From Chondrus crispus (Eukaryota; Rhodophyta; Florideophyceae; Gigartinales; Gigartinaceae), in the NCBI RefSeq assembly GCF_000350225.1, contig NW_005179079.1:6689-70688 (forward strand): a stretch of 64,000 nucleotides of DNA, in the 5' to 3' direction. Under the pieces are notes generated by a model, which saw only the letters and a list, made by a program, of their open reading frames with translations, did no database searches and was not told where the DNA came from. Positions 20,061-32,307 of the stretch are shown in pieces. Numbering within the stretch: position 1 is the first letter of the stretch; every line of letters begins with the position of its first letter. The position numbers were made by a program, and so were the translations under genes.

Positions 20061-21727
20061 ACGGCCGTAGTGTGCGGACGGCCCACACTACGGCGAAACA
20101 CTCGCGCTCGGCAGCGCTGTAGTTCCGCTCGCTGTCGGTCAGCGAGTAAGACCAATACCCAACGGGGCGCCAATCGTTTGGCTGGTCATGCTCTTGGAGC
20201 AGCGTGCAGCCTAGTTGGTAGGCACTCGCCTCGGTGTCGATCATGTACGGTCTTCCATGCCGAGGCAACGCGAGGATCGGCGGAGGGATCATGCACTCCA
20301 TAAGGTTCTCTAACGCCTGGAGTTGATTCTCGGTATGATTATAGAAGTCAGAATCCGAATCCTTGCACGTTATATCCGTCGGCGGACGGGCTATTTTCGA
20401 AAAGCCCTTAACGAAGCGGCCATATACGTTACACACCCCGAGAAACGAGCGCACCGGCGTCAGCGTCCTCGGGAACGTGAATGTCCGGAAGGCGTCGGCC
20501 GCCGTATCGGCCACGCTCAACTTACCTGGGGTGATGACGTGCCCCAGGTAGTGTACCTTCGGTTGAAAAAAGCTACACTTCTTGAGCTTGAGGGAGATGC
20601 CGGCACTCCCTAACAAGCTCAAGACAGTGTCAAGATGCTTCACTTGTTCCGCGTGCGTACGCAGGAACACTATGACGTCATCGAGATAGACGAGGCATAT
20701 TTGCCAGCGGACTCTGGAGAGGATAATATCCAATGCACGTTGGAAGGTGGCCGGTGCCCCTTTTAGTCAAAACGGCATGTGCAGGTGGCAAAACGTGCCC
20801 ATGTGCGTCGTAAACGTGGCCTTATCCCGGTCTTCCGGAGCGACGGGGATCTGCCAATATCCGGATTTCTCGGTCCAACGTCGTGAAGACGGCTGCATCC
20901 CCTAACGAGTCGATGCAGTCGTCCATCCGGGGCAGTGGATACGAATCCCTTGCCGTCTTCGCGTTGAGACGCCGGTAGTCCACACAAAACCGAAGAGAGC
21001 CGTCTTTCTTCGGGACGAGCACCACCGGAGACGCCCACTCGGTGCTCGCGGGTTCGATAACCCCTGCTTTCAGCATTTTGTTGACCTCCTTGGCAACCAT
21101 CTCACGCAGAGCGGGCCCCTTCCGATAGGGCATAGAACGAATCGGTTTCGATCCCGGTTTGAAAGGGATGCGGTGCTCCGTGGCTCGGATCGTTCCGAGC
21201 GCACCGCTCCACAGACTCGAATGCTTACGGAGCATCTCGAGTACGTGGCCACGGAGCTTGTTATCGTCGATGTATGACAAGACCACCTCTTTTTCCTGAT
21301 CCATCGGTGGATTTTTGGGATCCTTTTTGTGGGAGCATACGGTGCCTCCCGCTGTCGGGTTGGTCTCCAGGTGGCCGATCGTCCGTCCCACCTGTTCCTT
21401 CCTAACGGTCCCTCGCTCATCGGAGCTTGGTCGTCCAGCTCCTGCCTTCCCGACTTGATCGGTCAAGTCGGTCAGGTGTAGCGCGTGTGCGACCCCATCG
21501 GCGACGCGACGTTCTGGTGTCAGGATCGCGAGGGGGTTGCGTGGCGCGTACCCCAAGAAGGTGTGCTTCGGAAGCCGCCTTTCCCGTCGCGAAAAGTTCA
21601 CGACGAGGACGTCGAAGGTCTGATTCGGCAGTACCTCGACGACTCCGTTCGATAGCTTCACTCCATTTTGGTGTTGGAGTGACGGCTCCATGAATACGAG
21701 GCCCCTCCCCACGGTTGTGACGCGCAC
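19973..21727 (-). pseudogene. Gyp-A reverse transcriptase and RNase H
   Basis: Spread over overlapping minus frames (20822-21727, 20763-21038, 19912-20733). Motifs include SPVVLVPKKDGSLRFCVDYR, the catalytic CLVYLDDVIVF, SFLGVCNVYGRFV, and RNase H IDTEASAYQLGCTLLQ and SAAERECFAVVWAV. Between the fingers and the YLDD box the frame changes at least twice. In the RNase H DTDAS motif, DTEAS replaces the second Asp. Confidence 0.8.
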
Positions 21728-22480
21728 TCAGGCTTGCGACATCGCGGGGATGGTGACCCAGCGAGTGATTCGGATCGCCTGCGGGGCCTCCTCGCGTACA
21801 TCCGGCCGTCTCGTCTATCGTCCGTCCCGCCTGGTATGGGGAGTCGGCTCCCCTTTTTCCGTCGACGATGGCAACAGAGCCGCCTTGGTGCAGCTCCATG
21901 CGGTGAGCTTCGATGTCGATACATTGCACGTGCGTATCGATGAATGCCGTGCCAAAGAGGACCAGCGCGGCGAGCTGGTCCGCTACAACGAACGGAGTTC
22001 GGAACGTCATGTTCTTCAACCGCACGGCCAGCCGTACGAAGGCTGAGAGCTTGAGCGGATTGCTATTCGCGCCCGCCAATGGTGGCAGTGGCGCGTCTCG
22101 TACGACTTACCGCGTCCAATCGGGAGGAAGGTCGGCCTTCCTCACCAGATTATACACCGAGCACGTATCAACGGCGATCGTGCGGGGCTTGAAAGCATTT
22201 CCCTCCGTGCCTATCGAGCTGTGGACGTTGTAAATCTTCGACGTCATAAGGCAAATGACGCCGTCGACCACCTTCGGGGGAGACGGAGCAGCGAGGTCGT
22301 TGCGCTTCGGGCGCCTTCGACGGTTCTTCCCCCTTCGGCAGGTCTTTCGTCCCGAACCACCGGACGTCGGTCGTCCGGCGGCTGCCTCGGGGCCTGTTAC
22401 ATCGGCACACGCCCTTCGTTCCTTGCCGTGCACAGGGCTTGCGGAAGCTCCGGTGCCTTCACAGTCGGTCCGTGGCATCT
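21600..22480 (-). pseudogene. Gyp-A aspartic protease region
   Basis: Two frames cover a retropepsin-like region. AVDTCSVYNLVR (about 22150) stands where the DTGA active site is expected, and LVLFGTAFIDTHV (about 21960) corresponds to the distal ILG strand. The active-site glycine is replaced by Cys and the frame is broken, so it is probably dead. Confidence 0.6.
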
Positions 22481-22823
22481 GACCTACGGCGGTGAGGGTA
22501 TCTTCCCCTTCGCGGTCACGTGCAGGGCCTACGGAAGCCAGGGCCGTGTCACGGATAGTCGTCGGTGCCGGACCCGCGGGGGTCTCGGTGACTTGTGTCG
22601 GGGCAGCGGGGCAGCGGGGAATATTATCGGTAAGTATCCCCCTGTCCCTGCGAGGGCGGAAGGTGACGGGTCTGGGTAGCTGGAAAAAGACGGCTCACGC
22701 GACCGCGTGAGCGTAGCCGTCTTTACGGGTTTTTTGTACTACCGGAACTATCCGAGGTAATCGCGCCGCCGTCGACAGCGAACGCGACGTCGGGCCTCTC
22801 GTCGAGGGTGTGAGGACGACTTC

Positions 22824-25290
22824 TCAACTCCGAGCCGGCAGCTTCCGCGAAGTACTCGGGTACTTCGTGGACTTGGGCTGCAACGTTCGGAAGTTGCAGC
22901 ACTTGAAGAGCAGCCAACGTCGGGGCTCCCGTATGCTCATCCGCGGGCAGAGGATCCGGGTCCTCTGCTCAATCCTGGAGGTACATGATTGCGTTCTGTA
23001 CCCCCGGAGGAAGCCGGGATCGGTCCCTGTTTCCTCTCCCTTCCTGGCGCGGGTACCGAGTATCCGCTTGTCGGAAGTCGCGTCGGTCACGAGTATTGAG
23101 CTCGTTGCGACGGTACCAGCCCCCACGTGGGGCGAAGCGTGCTCCCCCACCCGATCGATTCGAGAAACCTTGGCGCGAGGGACGGCCCTCGCCGACCGAC
23201 TGCCGGAGGAGGTTGCGCGCCCCGGGTCGCGTCTCCATCTGGTAGCGGTAGTTCCTGTACGCCGTGAACATCCGTTGTTCCGGCGACAGGAACGGGCAGG
23301 CGTACATGGCGTGGCCGTACGTACGCACAGCCAGCACACGTATGCACTGCCGTCCGTTGAGGCGAAGGCCGCCGCGTGCCGCGCCTCCTCATCGGTGAGG
23401 AGGGGCACTTGAGTCGCTGCGCCCCCTGCATCTCGGCTTGAGATGTCGAGCTCTGCGACCCGGGGGTCCGTACCCCTTGCCACTCTAGTAGTGTGCGCGA
23501 AGGCGGTCGCGTAACTTGATGTCGTTCCGGTCGACATCGGCCGGGGAGGTCGTCCTCCCACGGGCCCTGCTCCTTGCGTAATGAGGACAGAGTCAGCCTG
23601 CCACTCATCCTCCCCGATGTGGAGGGCTGAGGCGGGCGAACTTGTCGCGGCGGACTTCGGAGTCCGCCCCATCTTCCCTGCCGGTTTCGGATCCGGCAGA
23701 GGTAAGCCACGCCGAGCGCGGTAAGTTGTTCCTTCCGCCGTTGCGATACGGCGGATAGTCAGAAGATCGGGCTTCTGGCTACTTGGCAGTCGTTGGACTG
23801 TCTCGGAAACCGCGGCACGGGTCGCAGGTGCCAGTCCCCGCACAAAGTAGTGCGCGAGGGACTGTTCGGAGAACACTGCCGTGCACCGGAACGCGGCCGT
23901 TTCCAGCCGGTCCGCAAATGTGTTCTCCGTCTCTTGCGGTTGTTGCCTCGCAGTAGCGACGGCGTCGTACGCTTCACCTAACACGTCGTCGATTAGGGAG
24001 CGTTTTAGGAATTGATTAACAAGCCCGGCCAGCTCACGTCGTCGTAGAACTGGCCGTTGCGGAGGCCATGCATCGTATAACTCGTATACAGGCGCTCCGC
24101 GTCGCGTTCTAGGAAGTACGCGAGGAATCGTACCGCAACACCTTCGGTAAGGTGTTGCGAGTTGAAGGTTATCCGTATATCCTTCAAGAACGGCAGCAGT
24201 TCGATCGGTTCGGTGCCGTCGAAGCTACGCATCGTGGGACGGATCCCACGACAGCGTTGTACGTACTTCGCGATCCGTCCCGCCTCACCAGAGGTGACGA
24301 GCCTCGAGGTGTTGTCCAAGCGGTACATACGATAGTCAGCGACGGCGCTGAACTCTTGGATCATCGTATGCACCGACTCGAGCCCGGGCTCGGCGGGACC
24401 TAGCGTGCCAAAGGCAGTGCCGGGTACCGTATGGACGTCTACCGGACCTGGATGCGCGGTCTAACCCGCCGGCGGGTAACCACCCCAGCGAGGATCGACG
24501 AAGAACATGGGTTCTTCAGATCCGCGAGCGGCTCCTCCACGGTCCTGTACGTCTACGTACGATACGCGTTCCATGTGCCGCCTACATCTGGGCATAGGCG
24601 GCAATGCTTGGGTCTCGGACGCGAGATTCGCGTCCATCGGAGGACGATTTCCTTCCGCAGTCCGACTGGTGTCGGCGCCAGTCGGACGCCAACCTTCCGG
24701 CGCGACGGCGCTCGGAGGTAAGCTACCACCGGGCCCACTCGTGGAGGCACCGGGTAGCCTTGCGGCCATGGTCCGTACTATGTCACGACCGCGCTGTCGC
24801 GTAGCGTTGAGCTCGGCGGAGAGGTGCGCGAAAGCACCCAACTGTTCCGCGAACGGGGACGGTCGATCGTCAGAACGTCTCGTCGAGGTCGGCCTAGGGG
24901 GCGACCTTGCCCGCGCAGTACGGGCTGTGCGAGGCGTGAGTCTTCGACGAGCACCAGTCGCGTGTGTAAGTCATCGACTAGTGCTCGGAGATTCTCCAAG
25001 AACTGGCTGACTCGATCGAACCTCCCTTCACGTTGGGAGCGGAGTTCGTCCATACATCGCGAGTAGACGGCGTCCGTCACGTCTATACGCAGTGAAGTAC
25101 GGACTTCCTTAATGTAGTCAGCGATGCGATCGAACATCGCAGCCGCTTGTCCTTCGTGGGAGTCGGGCGACGGTTCGCGGTCTCGGAGACCAGCGTCGCC
25201 GTCGCCGAACGGCGGTGATGGTGCGTGGATAGCAACCGCCCTCGGATCCGCCGGTTCGGACCGGATCGAGGTCGCGTATTCTTGACTCAT
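22824..25290 (-). pseudogene. Gyp-A Gag, fragmented
   Basis: The likely start is the ATG at 25290 (MSQEYATSIRSEP), about 80 bases inside the 5' LTR. Pieces follow at 24778-25290 (helical, MFDRIADYIKEV), 24461-24841, 24005-24373 (Gag core MRSFDGTEPIELLPFL) and 22824-23984 (TFADRLETAAFRCTAVF). A CCHC knuckle can be read near 23310-23350 as CWLC...GHAMYAC, but a frameshift falls inside it. A fragment at 46773-47015 is a second copy of the same Gag segment. Confidence 0.75.
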
Positions 25291-25366
25291 CTCAACGCGT
25301 ACGGACGCCGAGGAAAAAGAAAGTCTTCTCGGAAAGATCTCGGGGTCTTCTAGGTTGGGAGACCAC

Positions 25367-26060
25367 TGTAGCATAAACACCCTCAGGGAGAAGGATGTTT
25401 GCTCACAGCTCGACGGAGACCCCGGATCGGGGGAAGACGGGGAAAGGAAGCACCAACAGCTATCGGAACCGAGCGAGCCCGGGGAGCGTGATAGAGCGGA
25501 TCGGAGGTGGTCGCGAGTGCGTATGGGCGGATCGACGCCTCGACGCCCCGCCGGGGCGTACTGGACCGTTACCCAGCGCCGCCGGCGCGGTACTGGGTAA
25601 CGGTCCAGTACCGACGTGCGGAGGCGGATCCGGCTCACCGCGCGCAACCACTACCCGCGGGGCTCCGTACTAGGCCGACGCGAACGTCGCTCGCGTAGTC
25701 TGGAATAAGCCGGCGGAACCTAGGTGGTAGGTTCTGGACAAGCCCGTGCTTGTCCTCTCCCCTCCGCCGTCGGTCCGCTCATATTTAACATGCAAACCTC
25801 TATAATAACACTACAGTAGCGAGGTACTGTAGTGGTCTACTGTAGTGCAGGTCGGCCTGCACTGACGGTGTCAGCATCGGTGCTGACAGTACACGTGGTC
25901 CCGTGTGAGCGCGCTTCGTACGCACCTGGTACACGTGTGCACGTCTGCAGTGGGGCACACGTGGACACGCTCGGTGGTACTGTAGAGCGTCGGGCTCTAC
26001 AGCAACCAAATCAATCGTGATCTAATCTAAAGTGAGTTCCCAAGGGAGGGTTATGCGACA
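25367..26060 (-). repeat. Gyp-A 5' LTR (694 bp, intact)
   Basis: Begins TGTAGCATAAACACCC and ends GGGTTATGCGACA, forming inverted termini with one mismatch. It provides the uninterrupted reference that shows where Gyp-B split the other LTR. It contains the ACTACAGTAG/CTACTGTAGTG cluster (about 25809-25852) and long GC palindromes. Confidence 0.9.
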
Positions 26061-26790
26061 TTAAGTTCGCCTCTGGGAATAGAGGGAGCTGATCAAGTGG
26101 TTTCAATTCGGATACTGTCGGAAACGCCGAGCCGGCCCCAACACAGCTCCTCAAAGGAGTGGCGCAGAGTCGCAGAGGGTTCTCTTCCATGCAGTCCAAG
26201 ATGATTTTTCCGAGGCTGAAAAGCAGAGGCTATGCATGACATGGGGAGTGCGTTCTAGAAGTGGCGACGAATACGCCACATCCAAACGCCAACGCAGCAG
26301 AAAGTGTGGGGCCAGAGCCTCTTTCAGGAGTGAATCTCACCCTCCTCTCGTATAGGCTCTTACGGGCATTGCGAAAATGCCCGATGCGGTGTGGCAAAGC
26401 GCGACTTACCTCATACCACAGGCTCTTTGCGATAAAATCATTCCAACAACCCTTGGCGAGGGAAGTATCGCCAAGAAGATGTTCTGTGAGGCAAATTGCT
26501 GCCGGGGTGCACATGTCACCCCGATCTTGTGACAGCACTTTGTTATGGTGAGACTGGAGGAATTTTGCTCCGCCAGGGTGCTTCCCCCTGCCGCGGTCGA
26601 AGGTCGTCTTGCACACCCGGCCGAATTCCTGAGAACAGAAGGCGTCGATCTCCATGAAAGAGTAATGGAGATCCTTCCCGCCGAAACGGAAGACACCATC
26701 GAATATCTTATGGGTAGTGCTGCCTCGTGTACCAATAATCTTGAGATTGTAGAGATCTATGGGGTAGGAGTGCTCCGTGGAAGCGTCCAC
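26011..26790 (-). pseudogene. Second copy of the Cys-His-Asp peptidase-like gene, frameshifted
   Basis: Reverse-orientation copy of the ORF at 1937-2701. Residues up to the LSAALAFGCGVFVAT strand are in frame and close to the left copy, with the Cys in DMCTPAAIC retained. A one-base change near 26240 shifts the frame before the His and Asp segments, which continue at 26011-26199 (MEENPLRL). The end reads into the Gyp-A LTR. Confidence 0.6.
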
Positions 26791-27895
26791 CCCATAGTAT
26801 ACCCCGGTCTTCCAAAAATAGATCTGGCATATATCCTACTTTTCATCTATCATCGTGTTGTGGCGACTAGAATCGTTGACAGAATTAGTTAACACGAAGC
26901 GTGCCAGGTCGTCGACGGATCATTCGCAGTCTTTTCTGTGAAGGAACACCCCGGGAATCTGCTGTCCCAGGAGGGCCTCAAAGTCAGCACGCGCTACATC
27001 GTACCGCCTGTGCTTACTACTCACCCATATGTGATATTTGTGGGGAATGGAGGCTGCAGTACTCGACTTGGAAACCTTGATTATGTCCGTCTTGAGGAAA
27101 GCTAAAACAGGAGTTGGTGTTGACGGTCTTAGTCTTCTCTTGGGCATTGAGCGGCCTTCACGGCCAGTGATTTTCGTGGAGCCTCGTCGTTCGAGCTCCT
27201 CCTCGCCGTCAGCTTTGTTTTGGTCATAGCGGCACACAGAAGAGGGACCAAGGAGCGCGCGCGAGGGCTAAAACCTCACATACGCGCGACTCACCTGGCC
27301 GGGGAAGATGCGCGTTATAGTGCGCGGACGACGAGAGCAGCCGGGAGGAAAGCAACAAGGAAAGTCGGCGAGGAAGAAACCGCAAGGTAGACAACACGGC
27401 GAGTCGGCGACGAGGAAGCCGAGAGATAAAAACAAGGGGGCTAGGAAGAAGCCGGGAAGTAAACGACGGGGCTTGCCGGCCAATGAGATGTCGCAGGGAA
27501 AAGAACCAGGTGTGCTAGCGAAGGAGAGGCCGCGGGGCAAACAAGGAGAAAAGGCGGCGAGGGAAAAGGCAGGGTAAGGAACATCTCGGGGAAGCGCAAC
27601 AACATAGCTGATTACATACTGTGCACCGCCGTGGGCCGCGCTGGAAGGAGGTTCGTGTGAACCCGAAATGATATATAGATTTTTAGACCAGATTTTAGAA
27701 TAATTTCGGGTGGATTTCTAGATGAGTCTGGCGAGCTTCCAAGTGAAGCTTGGAGGCTATAAAATAGGAGAAGGAATGGTTGAGGCAGGAAAACCCGGGG
27801 GCAGGGGGGACACCGACACTGACACACACAGGATAGTACGAGAGGGAGGGGGTGGAAAAGAATAAACAGACTACTGAACCCTTTTCCATACCACA
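26100..27895 (-). repeat. Right arm of the ~2-kb inverted repeat
   Basis: Reverse complement of the left arm, ending with CCATACCACA at 27895. It lacks the ~330-bp segment seen in the left arm. Confidence 0.75.
26920..27237 (-). CDS. Hypothetical protein of the inverted-repeat arm, second copy
   Basis: Mirror of the ORF at 1490-1807, open over the same length with only one or two substitutions. Conservation of an uninterrupted frame in both arms suggests it was coding when the arms were made. Function unknown. Confidence 0.4.
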   Translation of the reverse strand: MCRYDQNKADGEEELERRGSTKITGREGRSMPKRRLRPSTPTPVLAFLKTDIIKVSKSSTAASIPHKYHIWVSSKHRRYDVARADFEALLGQQIPGVFLHRKDCE

Positions 27896-28123
27896 CCTCC
27901 CCCATCAAGTACAAACGTAGAGTAACCGTTCGGCACCTTATTCGGTTTTTGAACATAATCCGGTTTCTATAATTGTCGTAATCTGAAGGGGGTAGTACCT
28001 CCTCCCCTTCAGTTCGCGGGGACCATAGGGACATAAGCTCCCTCAAACCAAAACAGAAGCACCATAACATGCGAAAAAGGCGCCATTCTACCTACTGGTC
28101 CCCTACTGTTGCACTACTACGAT

Positions 28124-29419
28124 ATGAAACCTGAGCGACCATTGTATGAGACAGAAATCGTTCATCAGTCCGGCGGAGTGGCGCATGATCTCGATGCAAA
28201 GCAACTTTCCATGGAACCTAATAGCGATATACAGCAAGCGCTGTTTGAGCACATCAGTGATGGGGGTCGTCTCAGCGTTGCTGCAAAAAGTAATGGCATT
28301 CCAGTAACGAATGCCAGGAGAGCATATGCGAGCTGGCTTCAGTCGCTTCCTGACAGCCAAACAACCTCGCTACTGGACATCCAGTTTAGCATGCGCTCCC
28401 CAGGAAGACCACGGTATTTTACTGTACGACAGGAGAATTTAATCACTGAGGCGGCGCTTCACTTTTCTAGTATAAACACACCGTTGACCAAAGTTGGACT
28501 GAGTTTCTCTGCATACCTCTCATATCATAACTTTACCATCAAACAGATGGGTTGAAGGCTTTCTCTCACGCAATCCTGAGATTGCCGTTCGTCCGGTACG
28601 CGCAATTGATGCACGAATAATTGAAGCTGTGACTCGCCACAACCTCGCAACTCATATTGCGCGTGTGCAAGTGGCCATGGACAGGTTTGACATACACGAC
28701 CCGAACCTCATATTTAATGTTGATAAATCGGGAATTTCGTTCCAGAAAATGGCGGGTAAAAGCCTCCGTCGAGGATTCGGGAACGCTCACGAAAAGACAC
28801 TTGTCAGCACAATGGTCCGAACGCGAGGCCGCATGGAGCGAGCAACTGTGATGTGTGTCGTCAATGCAGGGGGTTTGAGCTTCAAACCGGTAGTGATATT
28901 TCCGGGGAAGGAAGAATGGTTGGCAATACTGTAGAAACCGTACACAGCTACCTGCCCAGCTGCTACTTTTATCAGCGTGAGAGCGTTGGGGACGACACAA
29001 CGATTTTCTTAGACTGGGCCAGAGGCTTTGTGGAAGAGACTGCGCATTTACGGCACGGAGGGAAAAATGATGTTGCTTTATGATGGATACATCTGCCATA
29101 TCCAGTTCACTGTGCTACAGTTCTTTAAAGATAACGGGGTTATCGTTATTGACCTTCCACCCCCCACGTCTCATGTCTTGCAGCCGCTCGATGTTTCCGT
29201 ATACGGTCTCTTCATCGTACATTCAAAGAGAAGAAAATAATCGAGCAACGTTGAAACGTGCACTCGACGTTTTTGACGTCGCTGAGATTTTAAAACATGC
29301 GTTGTCGGCTGCTGTCACACCAGGCAATGTCATAAGCGGTTTCAAGAGGTGCAAGATTTGGAACGCCGAGTCAAGGGGGACATCTACTGAAAGCTTACAG
29401 AACTTCGGTTCTTTGCTGG
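28124..29419 (+). pseudogene. Pogo-A transposase, N-terminal and catalytic parts
   Basis: The first ATG at 28124 opens an HTH-like region (LFEHISDGGRLSVAAKSN). After frameshifts there is a CENP-B-type segment (WVEGFLSRNPEIAVRP, about 28550) and a DDE catalytic domain with IFNVDKSGISF (about 28710), GGLSFKPVVIFPG, LLYDGYICHI (second Asp, about 29075) and HVLQPLDVSVYG (third Asp, about 29180). The C-terminal VISGFKRCKIW is typical of the family. The domain is spread over at least three frames, so the gene is dead. The coding sequence breaks at 29420, where Pogo-B is inserted, and continues at 37282. Confidence 0.8.
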
Positions 29420-29663
29420 TACCCTTCCCCGAGGGCTCAATTTGGGACACATTCTAGAAAAACATTGCCCCTACTCTCAGCACTCGTCAAATAGCTACAA
29501 AATCTCGCCTAGCAATGCTGTTGGGTATGCCAGTCGACTGCATTAACTTGAGGCGATATTTGGTTGCCACCAAAACCGGTGATCTGGAAACCAGAGAAGA
29601 CCGCCACAATGCAACTTCTGGCCAAAAAGGGAGCAATTTGGGACACTTCTTTTACTGTAGACG

Positions 29664-30617
29664 CTAGTTCTCAGCGCTCGCGAATGCCAGCAGAGTCTGC
29701 GCGGCTTCACAAGCGTGGCTTTCTGCGACAGGGACAGAAGTCCTCGCCTTCTTTGGGGCATTCGAGCCTACCGCGCCGCCTCTTACTCGCTTTTTCGCAG
29801 CACTTTGCTGCTTCTTCGCCATGGCATCTTCTTTGCGCCTTTCACGCTCCGCCAACCGATATTGCTTCTCCATAGCACGCCGCGCGTTTTCCTCCTCTCT
29901 CTTACGAACTCTCTCTGCCTTTTTTAAAGCTTTAGCATCTTGTGCAGCCCGCTGCGCTTCTTCAACAATCCTCTGTCTCGCCAACATTTTCGCCACTGTC
30001 AAGCGTTCAGCAGGGGCGCCACAAGCGAGCACCCTTTTTGTCAGACCGGCCATTTTCGCAACTGGTAGGGGACGCACACTTTTCAAAACATCGAGAACCG
30101 TGCACCGCTCGTTCAGAACGCCCTGTATCTCAGCCAAAACTGCTGTAGGGCTGTCCCCAGAATCAAATATATTTCGCAGATCTTCAATAGTTTCGGAATC
30201 AACATGTATCACCTTTGTGGTTCTTGCAGCTTGCGACGGACCCGTGTTATTAACACGGTCAATTTTCGCGTGCATTCTACTCTGCAAACGGTCGTCGATC
30301 CGCGCAAACTTTTGACAAAAGCGGAAGTCCATTGGCCAGAGGCCTGTTTTGTGAAATGAACTTCTGACATCGACACTGCTGACTCGTTTGTGCGCCGCAA
30401 CCGCCAGCTTCAATTTAAAAGCAACGGAGTGCACGTTTGTTGATGCTAGCTTCAACAAATCGTCCCGTGTTCTGCGTATGTGCGTCTGGGATGTCTTGTT
30501 AATGTCCGAATCGCATGGCTGGAGGAAGTGGGTAGTGTGAGCTGGTAAAATCACTAATATTATGTTCAGCTTGCGTACCCACTCAATACCCTTACGCGAC
30601 GAGTGCCCGCCGAGCAA
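29664..30617 (-). pseudogene. Pogo-B transposase C-terminal half
   Basis: 317-codon minus frame. It opens at the second catalytic box, which reads LLGGHSS where the family has LLDGH, so the catalytic Asp is lost. The third box is FLQPCDSDINK. The rest has a helical region (VDVRSSFHKTGLWP) and a long Arg/Lys/Glu coiled-coil tail (RKREEENARRAMEKQYRLAE) before the stop. The loss of a catalytic residue, plus the frame break near 30600, marks it as inactive. Confidence 0.82.
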
Positions 30618-31590
30618 CAGACAATGGGCTGTGACCTGGGTACAAATCTGCGAACGTAGCTATCAATGTGATCGACAATGAAAGGTAATGTCGGCATGTC
30701 GACAGATCCCTTTTCAGTGCAGCGTATGACGACATCACCTGGCAACCACTCTTGATTCGTAAGCCAGTGAGGTCCAGTTTCATCACTGGTAAACGACGTC
30801 TTTTCTAATGGCGTCGTCCAAGACTGCATTACGTTGACGCCTGATGCTATTACAAAGAGCGGCGCGAGATGCCCAGAAGCTGCAGCAGCTATGACAGCTG
30901 TCATATGTCTACCCGATCCCTTTTGTACTGCAGTAAATCCACCGTGGCGGGAGTGGCTCCCTGAGAAACCCTTCACACGTTCTCCGAACTCCCCATCCAC
31001 ATGCGTCTCATCTAAGTTCCAAATGCGAAGTGGATTATCAAATATCCGAGCGTGGTTCGTCTCAATTTCTCAAAGGCGATGGGCAAGAGATTCTATGTGG
31101 TCGTGGTTTTCGGCTCGCAGCTTAGCTGCGTCCTTATTTTTGGTGCGGCGGTATGTTATGTCACGGCTTTTGGCCCTGTAGGTTCTTATAGCTGCGCTTG
31201 ACGGGGCTCCATGCTGACATGATCCACATCCATCATTGCAGATCTGCTGCAAGACAAATTTCATCCCAGAAGTGTCCACAGCAAACCCGTTTTCGGCAGC
31301 TCCTTTTATTTTTTTGTTAAGTTGTGTCGCTTCACTGTCGTGCGACACAGTCTAGCGTCCCCGGTGGAAGTCCACTGGGTTCAGGAGATGTGAGAGTTGT
31401 GCCTTGTCGTCGTTTTTGAGGCAGAGAGCGATTCTGCTGGCTGTAGACTTAGAAATACTGCACGCATCGGCAACATATCGAATGGAACGTTTTCTCGCAA
31501 CAGGCTGAGGGCTTTCTTTCGATTTTGCTGCTCGTCGATACGCTTTGGCAGACGCTCACGTTGATTAGCAGATTGTTTGCGCATAGACTG
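30566..31590 (-). pseudogene. Pogo-B transposase N-terminal half
   Basis: Starts MPQSMRKQSANQRERLP at about 31590. It continues through an HTH (YVADACSISKSTASRIA, around 31455) in a shifted frame, then 31070-31348 (ENGFAVDTSGMKF), then the first catalytic box WNLDETH (around 31010) and the GGFTAVQKGSGRHMTAV segment. At least two frameshifts and one stop interrupt it. Confidence 0.78.
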
Positions 31591-31822
31591 TGGCATTGTG
31601 GAGCAAAGGGGGTTTGAATGCATGCCGAGGGCGGGAAGGAATGGTGATGAGAGAGATATATTGCCTCGCAAGTTTTAAATTTCCCGCCATCGTCCAGCAA
31701 TGGCAGTTGCTTTGACTGGGGCCACTTGTTTGGGACGGTATGGAAGCTATGGGGTGCTCTGATATGCATGTCCTGGGCAGGGGGAAGGAATTTACTGGAT
31801 TGTCCCAAATTGAGCCCCTGTC

Positions 31823-32307
31823 TATAAGAATGTTGTTATAATAATAACGATTATCTACCTATAAGTTTCTCGTCATATTTCTGGTTCGATTACGTTCGAA
31901 AATTTTATCGCACGACCGCTCAAGCTCCAAGTCCTTTCTGTTATGATGTCCACTTGGACGTTTTGAAATGGCATATGACGATACTGTATCGCTCAGTTGT
32001 GTCGTGTCCATCTCGTATCATGGACATGCATTGTATTACGTGTCTTATATCTGTCACCTACATGCAATGTTTCTATTGCATGTCTCATCTCATCTCTCTG
32101 TTTCCTCTTGTATCATACTGTTTATTCCAACCTCACAATGAAGCTTGTGTCCAAGAATATGTTCTGTACTTAAGCTGTCTGTCTGCTAGTGGAGTTCAGT
32201 TAGGAAGCAGGAGTTACCCGTTCCCACTTCTTGCTCTACTTTCTTGTTCCGTAAAGTTATCTCTGCTCCGATTCTACTGTTCCCCCAATCGTCGCCAACT
32301 TCTCTTA
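31823..32307 (+). repeat. Cop-B 5' LTR
   Basis: Matches 36765-37250 with few differences. An ORF runs through it into gag, so the frame upstream of the gag ATG is not informative. Confidence 0.9.

Larger units (their letters stand above)
3081..26060 (-). mobile_element. Gyp-A: Ty3/gypsy chromovirus (interrupted by Gyp-B and Cop-A)
   Basis: The LTRs run TGTAGCATAA...TTATGCTACA. The right (5') LTR is intact at 25367-26060; the left (3') LTR is split into 3081-3545 and 13781-13978 by Gyp-B. Coding is on the minus strand in the order gag, protease, RT, RNase H, integrase, chromodomain (25290 to 18898). A 4.9-kb stretch follows before the 3' LTR, with an antisense ORF and a hairpin array. Removing Gyp-B gives an element of about 12.7 kb. 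Numerous frameshifts and an internal pol deletion make it non-autonomous. Putative target duplication is TTAGG/TTAAG. LTR divergence (small substitutions and a ~30-bp indel) makes it older than Cop-C. Confidence 0.85.
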
